Origin: an uncultured Prevotellaceae bacterium
GTDB lineage: Bacteria > Bacteroidota > Bacteroidia > Bacteroidales > Bacteroidaceae
Direction of reading: 5' to 3'
Length of the DNA: 64,000 bases
Assembly: GCA_900314655.1 (NCBI GenBank)
Contig: OMWC01000017.1
Location: 1 to 64,000 of the forward strand
Below the pieces are notes generated by a model, which saw only the letters and a list, made by a program, of their open reading frames with translations, had not been told where the DNA came from and did not search any database. Both the position numbers and the translations under genes were made by a program. Positions 8,647-16,568 of the stretch are shown one piece after another; the stretch's first letter is position 1; each line of letters starts with the position of its first letter.

Positions 8647-8654
8647 CGCCGTCA

Positions 8655-10112
8655 TTAATTGTCACGCCAGAACGACGGTGTGAAAAGCACCACTACGCTG
8701 AAGATCTCAAGACGTCCCATCAGCATCAGCAATGAAAGCAGCCACTTCACAAAGGCGGGCAGAACGTCCCACGACATCGTGGGGCCGATTTCCAGTCCCA
8801 GCGTCGGACCTACGTTGCTCGCGCAACTCAGGGCAATGGTGAAAGAGTTCGTGCTATCTACACCAGCCAGAATCATAATGAAATAAGACACGAGCGCCAG
8901 CATGAAATAGGCCGCGAAGAAGGCCATCAGCGTCATCTGCTGCCCGTAGGCCACACTCATGCCGTTTACCTTCACGGGCAGCACGGCCTTGGGGTGGAGG
9001 ATATGCTTCAGCTCGTTTTGCACAATCTTCAGTACCATCACGCCGCGCACGCACTTGAAGCCTCCCGCCGTGCTGCCGGCACATCCGCCGAAGAACATGC
9101 AGACGCTGAGTATCACCCACGTGATGTGGTGCCATTGGGCGGCATCGTCGTTGAACACACCCGTCGTGGTGATGAATGAAACCACTTGGAACAACGCGTT
9201 CTTCACGGCCTCGCTCAGTGTGTAGTCGTTGTATCGGAGCAGGAAGTAGGCTATCACCGTGGTGGCCACGATGATCAGCACACAGTAGAGTTTCAGCTCC
9301 GTATTCTTGAAGAATTGCTTGATGCGCCCCTTGAAGATCATCGCATAGAGCATCGTGAAACTGATACCGGAAAGGAACATGAAAATGATGGCCGTATAGT
9401 CGATGAAGGCGCTGTGGTAGAATCCCGTGGATTCGCTGTGGGTGGTGAAGCCGCCTGTGGCGGTGACGGTCATCGAGTAGTTCAGGCTGTCGAAGATGCC
9501 CATGCCGCCGAGATAGAACATCACGCTGCAACCGATGGTCAGCGTGAGATAGATGCTCCAGATCCATTTGGCCGTCGTGCTGAGGCGCGGGTGCATCTTC
9601 GCGCGTATGGGGCCCGTGGCCTCCGCCGCAAACACCTTCACCGTTCCGCCTACCATCGAGGGCAGGATGGCGATGGTGAAGAACACGATTCCTAATCCGC
9701 CTATCCATTGCGTCATCGAGCGCCAGAAGAGCAGTCCGTGGGGCAGTACCTCTACTTCGTCGATGATGGATGCTCCCGTCGTGGTGAAGCCTGAAATCGT
9801 TTCGAAGAAGGCATTCGTGAAGTTCGGGATGTAGCCGCTGATAACGAAGGGGAAGCTGCCGAAGAGACTGAAAGTCACCCACGTGAGCGTTACCAGCAGA
9901 TAGGCATCGCGCCGCCCAAGGGAATTGTCGGCATTACGTCCCATAAACCGTAGCACGATGGCTCCGATGAACATAATGACCAGCGTGATGGCAAAAGCCA
10001 TGATGTCATCCTCATGATAGAAGAGCGACACACCGATACACACCAGGATGAACATGGCCTCCAGCAGAAGCAATGAACCCAGCACCTTGTATAGCAGTTT
10101 GTAGTTAATCAC
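8655..10112 (-). CDS. trkH: Trk-type potassium uptake protein, membrane subunit
   Basis: The 485-residue polytopic membrane protein has the four M1-P-M2 repeats of TrkH/KtrB. Visible pore-loop segments include TTGAS, TATGGFTTH, TTTGVF and CASNVGP, which carry the selectivity-filter glycines. It translocates K+ across the inner membrane. It lies 15 bp downstream of trkA, the cytosolic gating subunit, which supports a single transcript and complex. The length is typical (about 480). The start at MINYKLLYK puts a first transmembrane helix immediately after the N-terminus, as expected. Confidence 0.96.
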   Translation of the reverse strand: MINYKLLYKVLGSLLLLEAMFILVCIGVSLFYHEDDIMAFAITLVIMFIGAIVLRFMGRNADNSLGRRDAYLLVTLTWVTFSLFGSFPFVISGYIPNFTNAFFETISGFTTTGASIIDEVEVLPHGLLFWRSMTQWIGGLGIVFFTIAILPSMVGGTVKVFAAEATGPIRAKMHPRLSTTAKWIWSIYLTLTIGCSVMFYLGGMGIFDSLNYSMTVTATGGFTTHSESTGFYHSAFIDYTAIIFMFLSGISFTMLYAMIFKGRIKQFFKNTELKLYCVLIIVATTVIAYFLLRYNDYTLSEAVKNALFQVVSFITTTGVFNDDAAQWHHITWVILSVCMFFGGCAGSTAGGFKCVRGVMVLKIVQNELKHILHPKAVLPVKVNGMSVAYGQQMTLMAFFAAYFMLALVSYFIMILAGVDSTNSFTIALSCASNVGPTLGLEIGPTMSWDVLPAFVKWLLSLLMLMGRLEIFSVVVLFTPSFWRDN

Positions 10113-10127
10113 GTCGCGTCACTTTTA

Positions 10128-11471
10128 TCACTTAAAGAATTTCTCTATCTTCTCCATGCTCAGGTCGTGGCAGAACACCACCACGATGTCGCCGGCTTCA
10201 ATCTGCGTGCCGCCGCTGACGAGCTGTCCTTGTCCGTGGCGTACCAGTCCGCCGATGGTGGCTCCCTGCGGCAGCCCCAGTTCGAACACTTTCTTCTTGG
10301 TCACCTTCGATCCCTGCTGGGCGGTGAATTCGGCTACGTCGGCGTTGGCCGTCATCAGGAATCGTATGTTGTGCACGTCTTCGTCGAGCATCATCTGATA
10401 GATGGCACTCGCCGCCATGGCCTTCTTGTTGACGATGGTTCCGATGTCCAGGCTCTCGGCCATGGCCACGTAGTCCATGTTCTCCACCATCGCCACGGTC
10501 TTTCTTACGCCCATGCGCTTGGCCGTCAGACAAGCCAGGATGTTGGTCTCGGCATTACCCGTCAGGGCCACGAAGGCCTGCGTGTTCTTCACGCCTTCCT
10601 CCATCAGCAGCTGCATGTCGCGGCCGTCGCCGTTGATCACCATCACGCGGTCGGTATCCACCAGGTCGTTCAGTTTCTGGCAGCGCTGCTCGTCCATCTC
10701 CAGGATTTTGCAGTCCATGTACTCGGGCATCATGGCCACGGCCCTCACCGCCGTTTCTCCGCCGCCCATCATCATTACGTTCTTCACGTCCACATAGTGC
10801 TCCTTGCCCACAATCTTGCGGATGTAGGGTATGTAGTTGCGGGTGGTCATGAAGTAGGCCAGGTCGTAGATCTTCAGTTCGTCATCGCCTCGCGGGATAA
10901 TGGTCTCGTCACCTCGTTTGATGGCCACGATATGGTAGGGTGACTCCGGTTTGCAGAGGTCCTTGAGCGGTTCGTTCAGTATTTCGCATGTCTCGCGGAG
11001 CTTGATGCCGAGCATCACGAGCGCCCCGTCGTGTACGTCCCATCGCTGTCGTACCCACGACATTTTCAGTCCGTTGGCAATCTCTTTGGCCGCCAGGTTT
11101 TCGGGATAGATGAGCGATGTGATGCCGATGCGCTCGAAGAATCCGTCGAGCTTCGGGTCGATGTATTCATAGTTGTCCACCTTGGCCACCGTGCGCTTGG
11201 CCCCCATGGCCTTGGCCATGATGCAAGTGTTCAGGTTCAGGCTCTGGTCGGGCGTCACGGCAATATAGAGGTCGGCATTCTTCACGCCCGCCTCTTCCAT
11301 CGTGGAGATGCTCGACGGGTCATCGTTGATCGTGAGCAGGTCATAGTCGCTCGACACGTTCAGCAGCCGCTCCTCGTCGTCGTCAATCAGCACGGTGTCC
11401 TGATTGTTACGGGAGAGCAGTTTGGCCAGATGCGTTCCGATGGCATAGGCGCCGGAAATAACTATTTTCAT
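10128..11471 (-). CDS. trkA: Trk system potassium uptake protein TrkA
   Basis: The 447-residue cytosolic protein has two RCK units in tandem, each an NAD-binding TrkA-N domain followed by TrkA-C. The first Rossmann motif is degraded but recognisable (VISGAYAIGTHLAKLL, then LIDDDEERL). The second reads VMMMGGGETAVRAVA, then LEMDEQRCQ. TrkA gates TrkH in response to nucleotides. It is 32 bp below dxs and 15 bp above trkH, with no promoter box between, so the three are probably co-transcribed. The N-terminal glycine motif differs from the usual GxGxxG (GAYAIG), which may alter nucleotide preference. Confidence 0.95.
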   Translation of the reverse strand: MKIVISGAYAIGTHLAKLLSRNNQDTVLIDDDEERLLNVSSDYDLLTINDDPSSISTMEEAGVKNADLYIAVTPDQSLNLNTCIMAKAMGAKRTVAKVDNYEYIDPKLDGFFERIGITSLIYPENLAAKEIANGLKMSWVRQRWDVHDGALVMLGIKLRETCEILNEPLKDLCKPESPYHIVAIKRGDETIIPRGDDELKIYDLAYFMTTRNYIPYIRKIVGKEHYVDVKNVMMMGGGETAVRAVAMMPEYMDCKILEMDEQRCQKLNDLVDTDRVMVINGDGRDMQLLMEEGVKNTQAFVALTGNAETNILACLTAKRMGVRKTVAMVENMDYVAMAESLDIGTIVNKKAMAASAIYQMMLDEDVHNIRFLMTANADVAEFTAQQGSKVTKKKVFELGLPQGATIGGLVRHGQGQLVSGGTQIEAGDIVVVFCHDLSMEKIEKFFK

Positions 11472-11493
11472 AATCCTATATTATTAATGGAAT

Positions 11494-11524
11494 GATGAAT
11501 TCTTCACTCTTCACTCTTCACTTC
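11494..11524. repeat. CTTCACT microrepeat forming the 3' end of dxs
   Basis: Three copies of TTCACTC(T)TCACT-like units lie across the dxs stop codon. On the minus strand they read GAAGTGAAGAGTGAAGAG and encode the last dxs residues (EVKSEE, then stop). The same repeat occurs inside sprA at 19880-19905, and a related version inside mutY near 35690. Confidence 0.65.
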
Positions 11525-13414
11525 CAAGAGGATGGCCTCCTTGTCGATGCCCACGATGTGATGGAGTTCCTTCACGGTGCCGTGCTCCACAAACTCGTCG
11601 GGCAGTCCCAGCCTCGTCACTTGGGGATGGTATCCGTGGTCGTTCATCCATTCCAGCACGGCCGAGCCCAGTCCGCCGTTCCTGACGCCGTCTTCCACGG
11701 TGATGATGCGGCTGAATCGTTCGCCCACCTCCTTCAGTATCCCTTCGTCGAGGGGTTTCAGGAAGCGCATGTCGTAGTGGGCTGGTCCCGCGGTTCCGGA
11801 ATCCTCTGAGAGTTCACGGATAGCCTCCTCCACGGTATTGCCGATGGGACCTATCGAGAGGATGGCCACGTCCTGGCCGTCACGGATTTTCCTTCCGGTG
11901 CCCACCTCGATTTCCTCCAGCGGGCAGCGCCAGTCCACCTTCACGCCCTTGCCTCGTGGATAGCGTATCACGAACGTTCCCTTTCCCGGCAGTTGGGCCG
12001 TGTACATCAGTCGGCGCAGCTCGTGCTCGTCCATCGGCGATGCAATGGTCAGATGGGGGATAGGGCGCAGCGCAGCCAGGTCGAATGCCCCATGGTGGGT
12101 GGCTCCGTCTTCGCCTACCAGTCCGGCACGATCCAGACAGATCACTACGGGCAGGTTCAGGATGGCCACGTCGTGGATGATATTGTCGTAGGCCCGCTGG
12201 GCAAAAGCGCTGTAGATGTTGCAGAAAGGCTGCAGCCCGTCCTTGGCCATTCCGCCAGAGAACGTCACGGCATGCCCCTCGGCAATTCCCACGTCGAAGC
12301 AGCGGTTGGGCATCTTCTCCATCATGATGTTCATCGAGCAGCCCGTAGGCATGGCCGGTGTCACGCCCACGATGTGCGGATTCCTTTCGGCCAGTTCGAG
12401 CAGCGTCTCACCGAACACCTTCTGGAATTTCGGCGGCTGGTTGTCGCCCTCTTCGCAGATGCGCTCGCCGGTATCCACGTCAAACTTCCCCGGTGCATGC
12501 CAGATGGTCGCTTCGTTCTCCGCAGGCTTGTAGCCGTGGCCCTTTTGCGTGTGCAGATGGAGCATCTTCGGCCCCTTCATGTCCTTCAGTTGGCGCAGCA
12601 GTCTCACAAGTTCCTTCACGTCGTGCCCGTTGAACGGTCCGAAGTATCGGATGTTCATGCCCTCAAAGATGTTCTGCTGATGCGAGATGGCACTCTTCAG
12701 GGCGTTGCTCAGTCGGATGAGTCCCTTGCGGCGGTCTTCTTCCAGATACCCCTTGCGGTTGAGCCATCTGGAGGCTTTGTAGCGCAGCCGGTTGTAGGTC
12801 TCGTTGGTGTTCAGGTTGATGAGGTATTCCTTCATGCCGCCCACCGAACGGTCTATCGACATGTTGTTGTCGTTGAGGATGATGAGCAGGTCGTTGGGCG
12901 ACGACGATACGTTGTTGAGTCCTTCGAAAGCCAGTCCGCCGCTCATCGCGCCGTCGCCAATCACGGCTACCACCTTTCTTCGCGGTGAGCCCTTGGCCGT
13001 TGACTGCTGGCTCGCTACTGCCATTCCCAAAGCCGCCGAGATGCTGTTTGAGGCATGTCCGCAGGTGAACGTGTCGTAGGCACTCTCCTTCGGCGAGGGG
13101 AAGGGCATGATGCCGTGCAGCTTGCGGTTCGTCTTGAACTGCTCCCGCCTTCCCGTCAGTATCTTGTGGCCGTAGGCCTGATGCCCCACATCCCATACGA
13201 TGCGGTCTTCGGGCGTGTTGAACACGTAGTGCAGCGCCACCGTGATTTCCACCACGCCGAGGCTCGAAGCCAGGTGGCCGGGGTTCACCGAAAGCTCCTG
13301 CACGATGTCCTCGCGCAGCTCCCTGCATAGCTCCGGCAGTTCGTCCACCGTCAGTTTCCGCAGGTCCTCAGGGTCTTTGATTTTGTTAAGTATATTGAAT
13401 TTCTTTTCTTCCAC
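11504..13414 (-). CDS. dxs: 1-deoxy-D-xylulose-5-phosphate synthase
   Basis: The 636-residue transketolase-fold enzyme joins pyruvate and glyceraldehyde-3-phosphate to make DXP, the entry step of the MEP isoprenoid pathway and a precursor for thiamine and pyridoxal. The sequence shows the conserved histidine in [13 protein letters not shown] (H49), a TPP/Mg motif GDGAMSGG (153-160) with downstream NN, the Pyr-domain [12 protein letters not shown], and the substrate motif [15 protein letters not shown]. It heads an operon with trkA, trkH and manA and has a clear promoter at 13435-13465. The C-terminal residues are written by an intergenic-type microrepeat, which has fixed the present stop codon. 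Confidence 0.97.
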   Translation of the reverse strand: MEEKKFNILNKIKDPEDLRKLTVDELPELCRELREDIVQELSVNPGHLASSLGVVEITVALHYVFNTPEDRIVWDVGHQAYGHKILTGRREQFKTNRKLHGIMPFPSPKESAYDTFTCGHASNSISAALGMAVASQQSTAKGSPRRKVVAVIGDGAMSGGLAFEGLNNVSSSPNDLLIILNDNNMSIDRSVGGMKEYLINLNTNETYNRLRYKASRWLNRKGYLEEDRRKGLIRLSNALKSAISHQQNIFEGMNIRYFGPFNGHDVKELVRLLRQLKDMKGPKMLHLHTQKGHGYKPAENEATIWHAPGKFDVDTGERICEEGDNQPPKFQKVFGETLLELAERNPHIVGVTPAMPTGCSMNIMMEKMPNRCFDVGIAEGHAVTFSGGMAKDGLQPFCNIYSAFAQRAYDNIIHDVAILNLPVVICLDRAGLVGEDGATHHGAFDLAALRPIPHLTIASPMDEHELRRLMYTAQLPGKGTFVIRYPRGKGVKVDWRCPLEEIEVGTGRKIRDGQDVAILSIGPIGNTVEEAIRELSEDSGTAGPAHYDMRFLKPLDEGILKEVGERFSRIITVEDGVRNGGLGSAVLEWMNDHGYHPQVTRLGLPDEFVEHGTVKELHHIVGIDKEAILLEVKSEE

Positions 13415-13434
13415 TTTTTGTAAATATCTGCCTA

Positions 13435-13465
13435 CAAAGGTAATTAAAAATTAAATATGTACCAA
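13435..13465 (-). promoter_or_regulatory. Promoter of the dxs operon
   Basis: Read on the minus strand: -33 TTG at 13465-13463, a 20-bp spacer, and -7 TACCTTTG at 13442-13435, about 20 bp upstream of the dxs ATG. It is divergent from the peptidase promoter. Confidence 0.75.
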
Positions 13466-13492
13466 GCAAAAACTCTTTTTTCTCCTTTCTTG

Positions 13493-13523
13493 TTGCGTAA
13501 ACCAAATAAAATTGCTATCTTTG
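13493..13523 (+). promoter_or_regulatory. Promoter of the C1B peptidase gene
   Basis: TTG at 13493-13495, a 20-bp spacer, then TATCTTTG at 13516-13523, 24 bp upstream of the start codon. This is an excellent match to the Bacteroidetes housekeeping promoter. Confidence 0.8.
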
Positions 13524-13547
13524 GCGAGCAAAATATAAACTTTACCC

Positions 13548-14951
13548 ATGAAGAAAACATTTTATCTCATCGCGGCTATGGCCTTTGCCCTTACCGCCAC
13601 CGCTCAGCAGAAGAACGGAGGCATCTCCCAGCAGATGCTCAACGAGATTGTCAATGCCCAGCCTCAAGGGGCTGCCACCAAGGCCCTGGCCAACGCCATC
13701 GCCAACAACAATATCGACGAACTGGCTCGCACGCGGCAGAGCCTCTATGCCATCGACAAGCATTTCTCTATCGAAACCCCGAAGCAGAGCATCACTAACC
13801 AGAAGTCGTCAGGACGCTGCTGGATGTTCAGCGGACTTAACGTGCTGCGCGCCGACTTCGCCCGCCGCCATAAAGACTCCCTGCGCGTCAGCTTCTCCCA
13901 AGACTACCTCTTCTTCTACGACCAGCTGGAGAAAGCCAATCTCTTCCTCCAGGGCATCATCGACACCGGCAAGAAACCCGTCGATGACCAGCGCGTGCGC
14001 TTCTTCCTGCAGAGTCCCATCGGCGACGGCGGCACCTTCTGCGGCGTGGCCGACCTCACCGAGAAATACGGACTCGTACCTACCGAAGTCTGCCCAGAGA
14101 CCTATTCTGCCGAGAACACCGCCAAGATGCGCACCGTCGTCAAGAGCAAGCTCCGCGAACAGGCCCTCCAGCTCCGCGCCATGGTGCAGAAAGGCAGCTC
14201 CCAGCAGGCCCTCCTGAAGACCAAGACCACCATGCTCGCCGAAATCTACCGCATGCTCACGCTCACTCTCGGCGAACCCGTCAAGGAGTTCAGCTATGCC
14301 TTCCGCAACAAAGACGGCAAGCCTGTGACCGAGGCCCGCACCTATACCCCGCAGACGTTCTATAAAGAAGTAGTAGGGGAGAGTCTCAACGGCACCTTCA
14401 TCATGGTGATGAACGATCCCCGCCGCCCTTACCACAAGACCTACGAAGTGGAATACGACCGCCATACCTACGACGGCCACAACTGGAAATACCTCAACCT
14501 CCCCATGGACGAGATAGAGCAGCTCGCTATCGCCCAGCTCAAGGACGGCCGCAAACTCTATAGCTCCTACGACGTGGGCAAGCAGCTCGACCGCAAGCGC
14601 GGCTACCTCGACCTCGACAACTTCGACTACGCATCCCTCTTCTCCACCACCTTCACCATGGACAAGGCCCAGCGCATAGAGACCTTCGACAGCGGCTCCA
14701 CCCATGCCATGACCCTCACCGCCGTAGATCTCGACGCCCAGGGCAAGGCCCGTAAGTGGAAAGTGGAAAACTCATGGGGTGCCGACAGCGGCGTAGGCGG
14801 CTACCTCATCATGACCGACCGCTGGTTCCGCGAATACATGTTCCGCCTCGTGGTCGATAAGCAGTACGTCCCCGCCGCCCTGCTCAAGGAGTACGAGCAG
14901 AAGCCTCTCATGGTCATGCCCGAAGACCCACTGTTCTCCGCAGATGAGTAA
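13548..14951 (+). CDS. pepC: Exported C1B cysteine aminopeptidase (PepC/bleomycin hydrolase family)
   Basis: The 467-residue protein begins with a signal peptide (MKKTFYLIAAMAFALTATA, cleavage near residue 20) and then a bleomycin-hydrolase-type papain fold. The oxyanion glutamine and catalytic cysteine lie in NQKSSGRCWMFS (Q85, C91), the histidine in GSTHAMTLTAVD (H386), and the asparagine in WKVENSWG (N408). Cytosolic PepC enzymes lack signal peptides, so this one probably trims peptides in the periplasm, fitting an asaccharolytic or mixed feeding style. Length matches the family (about 450) plus the signal. It is monocistronic with its own promoter, with the DUF4332 gene 47 bp downstream. 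The codon use is strikingly C-ending compared with the flanking repeats. Confidence 0.93.
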   Translation: MKKTFYLIAAMAFALTATAQQKNGGISQQMLNEIVNAQPQGAATKALANAIANNNIDELARTRQSLYAIDKHFSIETPKQSITNQKSSGRCWMFSGLNVLRADFARRHKDSLRVSFSQDYLFFYDQLEKANLFLQGIIDTGKKPVDDQRVRFFLQSPIGDGGTFCGVADLTEKYGLVPTEVCPETYSAENTAKMRTVVKSKLREQALQLRAMVQKGSSQQALLKTKTTMLAEIYRMLTLTLGEPVKEFSYAFRNKDGKPVTEARTYTPQTFYKEVVGESLNGTFIMVMNDPRRPYHKTYEVEYDRHTYDGHNWKYLNLPMDEIEQLAIAQLKDGRKLYSSYDVGKQLDRKRGYLDLDNFDYASLFSTTFTMDKAQRIETFDSGSTHAMTLTAVDLDAQGKARKWKVENSWGADSGVGGYLIMTDRWFREYMFRLVVDKQYVPAALLKEYEQKPLMVMPEDPLFSADE

Positions 14952-14998
14952 AAAACCTGACAAACATAGTATGTTTAACCTTTTAAAAAATCAAAGTT

Positions 14999-15409
14999 AT
15001 GAGTAACTACAAGATTATCGACGTTGAGGGCATTGGCCCCGTTTATGGTGAAAAACTTCAGGCAGCTGGCATCAAGGACACCGACGCCCTGCTCGAAAAG
15101 TGTGCAAAACCCGCTGGCCGCAAGGCACTCGAAGAAGAGACCGGCATCAGCGGCAAGCTGATTCTGACGTGGACCAACCACTGCGACCTGATGCGTATCA
15201 ACGGCGTAGGCCCCCAGTTCTCAGAGTTGCTCGAGGCTGCTGGCGTAGATACTGTGAAGGAACTCAAGCACCGCGTACCCGCCAATCTGCAGGCCAAGCT
15301 CGAAGAAGTCAATGCTGAGAAAAATCTTGTCAACCGCGTTCCCGCCGTTGCCGAGGTAGAGAAGATGATAGCCCAGGCCAAGGAGCTCCCCGCCGTGATG
15401 GAGTACTAA
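14999..15409 (+). CDS. DUF4332 helix-hairpin-helix protein
   Basis: The 136-residue protein carries two helix-hairpin-helix-like segments: VEGIGPVYGEKLQAAGI (9-25) and INGVGPQFSELLEAAGV (about 67-83). This is the pattern of DUF4332/Hef-like nucleic-acid-binding modules. Each is followed by a helix with KL or EL, and the C-terminus is helical. It probably binds DNA or a nucleoprotein, but no partner is evident. It sits 47 bp after the peptidase gene and ends at a strong intrinsic terminator, so it may be the second gene of that transcript. Confidence 0.85.
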   Translation: MSNYKIIDVEGIGPVYGEKLQAAGIKDTDALLEKCAKPAGRKALEEETGISGKLILTWTNHCDLMRINGVGPQFSELLEAAGVDTVKELKHRVPANLQAKLEEVNAEKNLVNRVPAVAEVEKMIAQAKELPAVMEY

Positions 15410-15430
15410 TTATTGCATCTGAAATAACAG

Positions 15431-15466
15431 CGTCCTGCCCTCATTCCGAGAGCAGGACGTTTTTTA
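15431..15466 (+). terminator. Intrinsic terminator after the DUF4332 gene
   Basis: CGTCCTGC (15431-15438) pairs with GCAGGACG (15452-15459), with additional CTC/GAG pairs inside, followed by a run of six to seven T. This is a classical rho-independent terminator 21 bp after the stop codon. Confidence 0.9.
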
Positions 15467-15480
15467 TGTTTTTCTATATG

Positions 15481-16008
15481 GGATTTTTTCGTTTTGAGGG
15501 TGCACGGGTGCCACATCGCCTTTGTATAAAGGCCGTGCACCCTCCTTGGAAGGGTGTTACGGGTGCCACAAGGGTGCCACGCCCATCCCATCCTGAAGAA
15601 AAAAACAAAAAATTCACAAAAAACTGATAAAAATCTTTCTCTTTAGCCTTATTGCATGGCAATAAAGAATTTTCTATCCAACTTCTATTTCAACCCTGCT
15701 TTATAGCCGCCCCTTATCAAGGGGCTCAAAATGTCCATAGGTGAATAAGTTGCTGAGTAGTTACCTGTTAGTTGCGTGATGATCAATTTGGCTTCTGACT
15801 GTTAGTAGGTTTGAGAAATTCTCTAGAGAATTTTTTCCTTCCGATGATAGCTTGCATCGCTTCCGATGATACTTTGCAGAAAATTCTCTAGAGAATTTAT
15901 CAAAAGCGTAGCACCCTTGTGGCACCCGTGACACCCTCGTGAAGAGGGTGCAAGCCCTTTATACAAAGGCGATGTGGCACCCGTGCACCCTTAAATCGAA
16001 AAATCTAT
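15481..16008. repeat. Composite inverted-repeat element, copy 1
   Basis: The left arm (about 15481-15590) and right arm (about 15903-16008) are inverted copies of each other. Both contain GGGTGCACGGGTGCCACAT, then CGCCTTTGTATAAAGG, then ACGGGTGCCACAAGGGTGC, with only scattered differences. Between them are two identical 18-bp palindromes AAATTCTCTAGAGAATTT (15816-15833 and 15881-15898) that frame a short core with two direct copies of TTCCGATGATA. No protein is encoded. A second copy, in the opposite orientation, is at 61965-62548. This resembles a non-autonomous mobile element or a large structured RNA, but no known family is recognised. Confidence 0.85.
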
Positions 16009-16016
16009 ATAGTAAT

Positions 16017-16040
16017 TGTGGAGGCCATGCGACCTCCACA
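16017..16040. repeat. Short hairpin after the composite element; rest of spacer featureless
   Basis: TGTGGAGG (16017-16024) pairs perfectly with CCTCCACA (16033-16040) around an 8-nt loop. No T-run follows. The remaining spacer to 16168 is AT-rich and I see no gene or promoter in it. Confidence 0.5.
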
Positions 16041-16168
16041 TGATTGAAAAACAAATCAAAATCCTTACTTTATATTATTCTTCAGAGTATGTGTTCCCTC
16101 TAAAACTCAATCTCTATGATAAGGTTTTTTGTCTATTAAAAGTTCTTTTTTCAAATCATCCGACCATT

Positions 16169-16459
16169 CTATCGGTTCAGTTTTATCAAATTCGTCTCTC
16201 CAGATATTTTTTCAAAAGTAAACGTTATTTTTCCTTTTGATATAGAAAATGTCCTTTGAAGACTTGTAGTACTTAAATCTTTTGAATATAATTTTCTACT
16301 TTTCCAGGTATTTCCAGAAAATTCATAAGTTACTAGATCCATATTTTCTAATCTTGACCACTTCCCTTGAATTTCCGATGCAGAATTGACAAATAATCTT
16401 TCTGTATTGTCCTCACTATCTTTACTGCAAGAAACAAACAAGGCCATAAATAAGGCCAT
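16169..16459 (-). CDS. Small putative lipoprotein
   Basis: The 96-residue product begins MALFMALFVSC, giving a lipobox-like VSC with C11 and then SKDSEDN, the acidic/Ser-rich tether usual in Bacteroidetes lipoproteins. The mature part contains EIQGKWSRLENMDLVTYEFSG, reminiscent of lipocalin-like or DUF5004-type small lipoproteins, but the family cannot be named. The signal is very short (10 residues) and lacks a basic N-region. The codons just upstream in frame encode Lys-rich residues but no standard start, so the start may be damaged or non-canonical. The gene is clearly more AT-rich than its neighbours and lies alone between a composite repeat and an ATPase gene, suggesting acquired DNA. 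Confidence 0.55.
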   Translation of the reverse strand: MALFMALFVSCSKDSEDNTERLFVNSASEIQGKWSRLENMDLVTYEFSGNTWKSRKLYSKDLSTTSLQRTFSISKGKITFTFEKISGETNLIKLNR

Positions 16460-16503
16460 TTTTTCTTTTTTGCATAAAGAAAGTTAAAAGAGATATGATT
16501 TGC

Positions 16504-16534
16504 TTGCTTTATAATAAGATTATAATTATCTTTG
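16504..16534 (+). promoter_or_regulatory. Promoter of the ATPase_2 gene
   Basis: TTG (16504-16506), a 20-bp spacer, and TATCTTTG (16527-16534), 34 bp upstream of the ATG at 16569. Confidence 0.75.
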
Positions 16535-16568
16535 CATAAAGTTGTAACAAGTTAAATTTCAGCATCCT

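Noticed and set aside
16016..16240. 74-residue open frame on the plus strand
   Set aside because: No start context, no family features, very AT-rich, and its end overlaps the better-supported lipoprotein gene.
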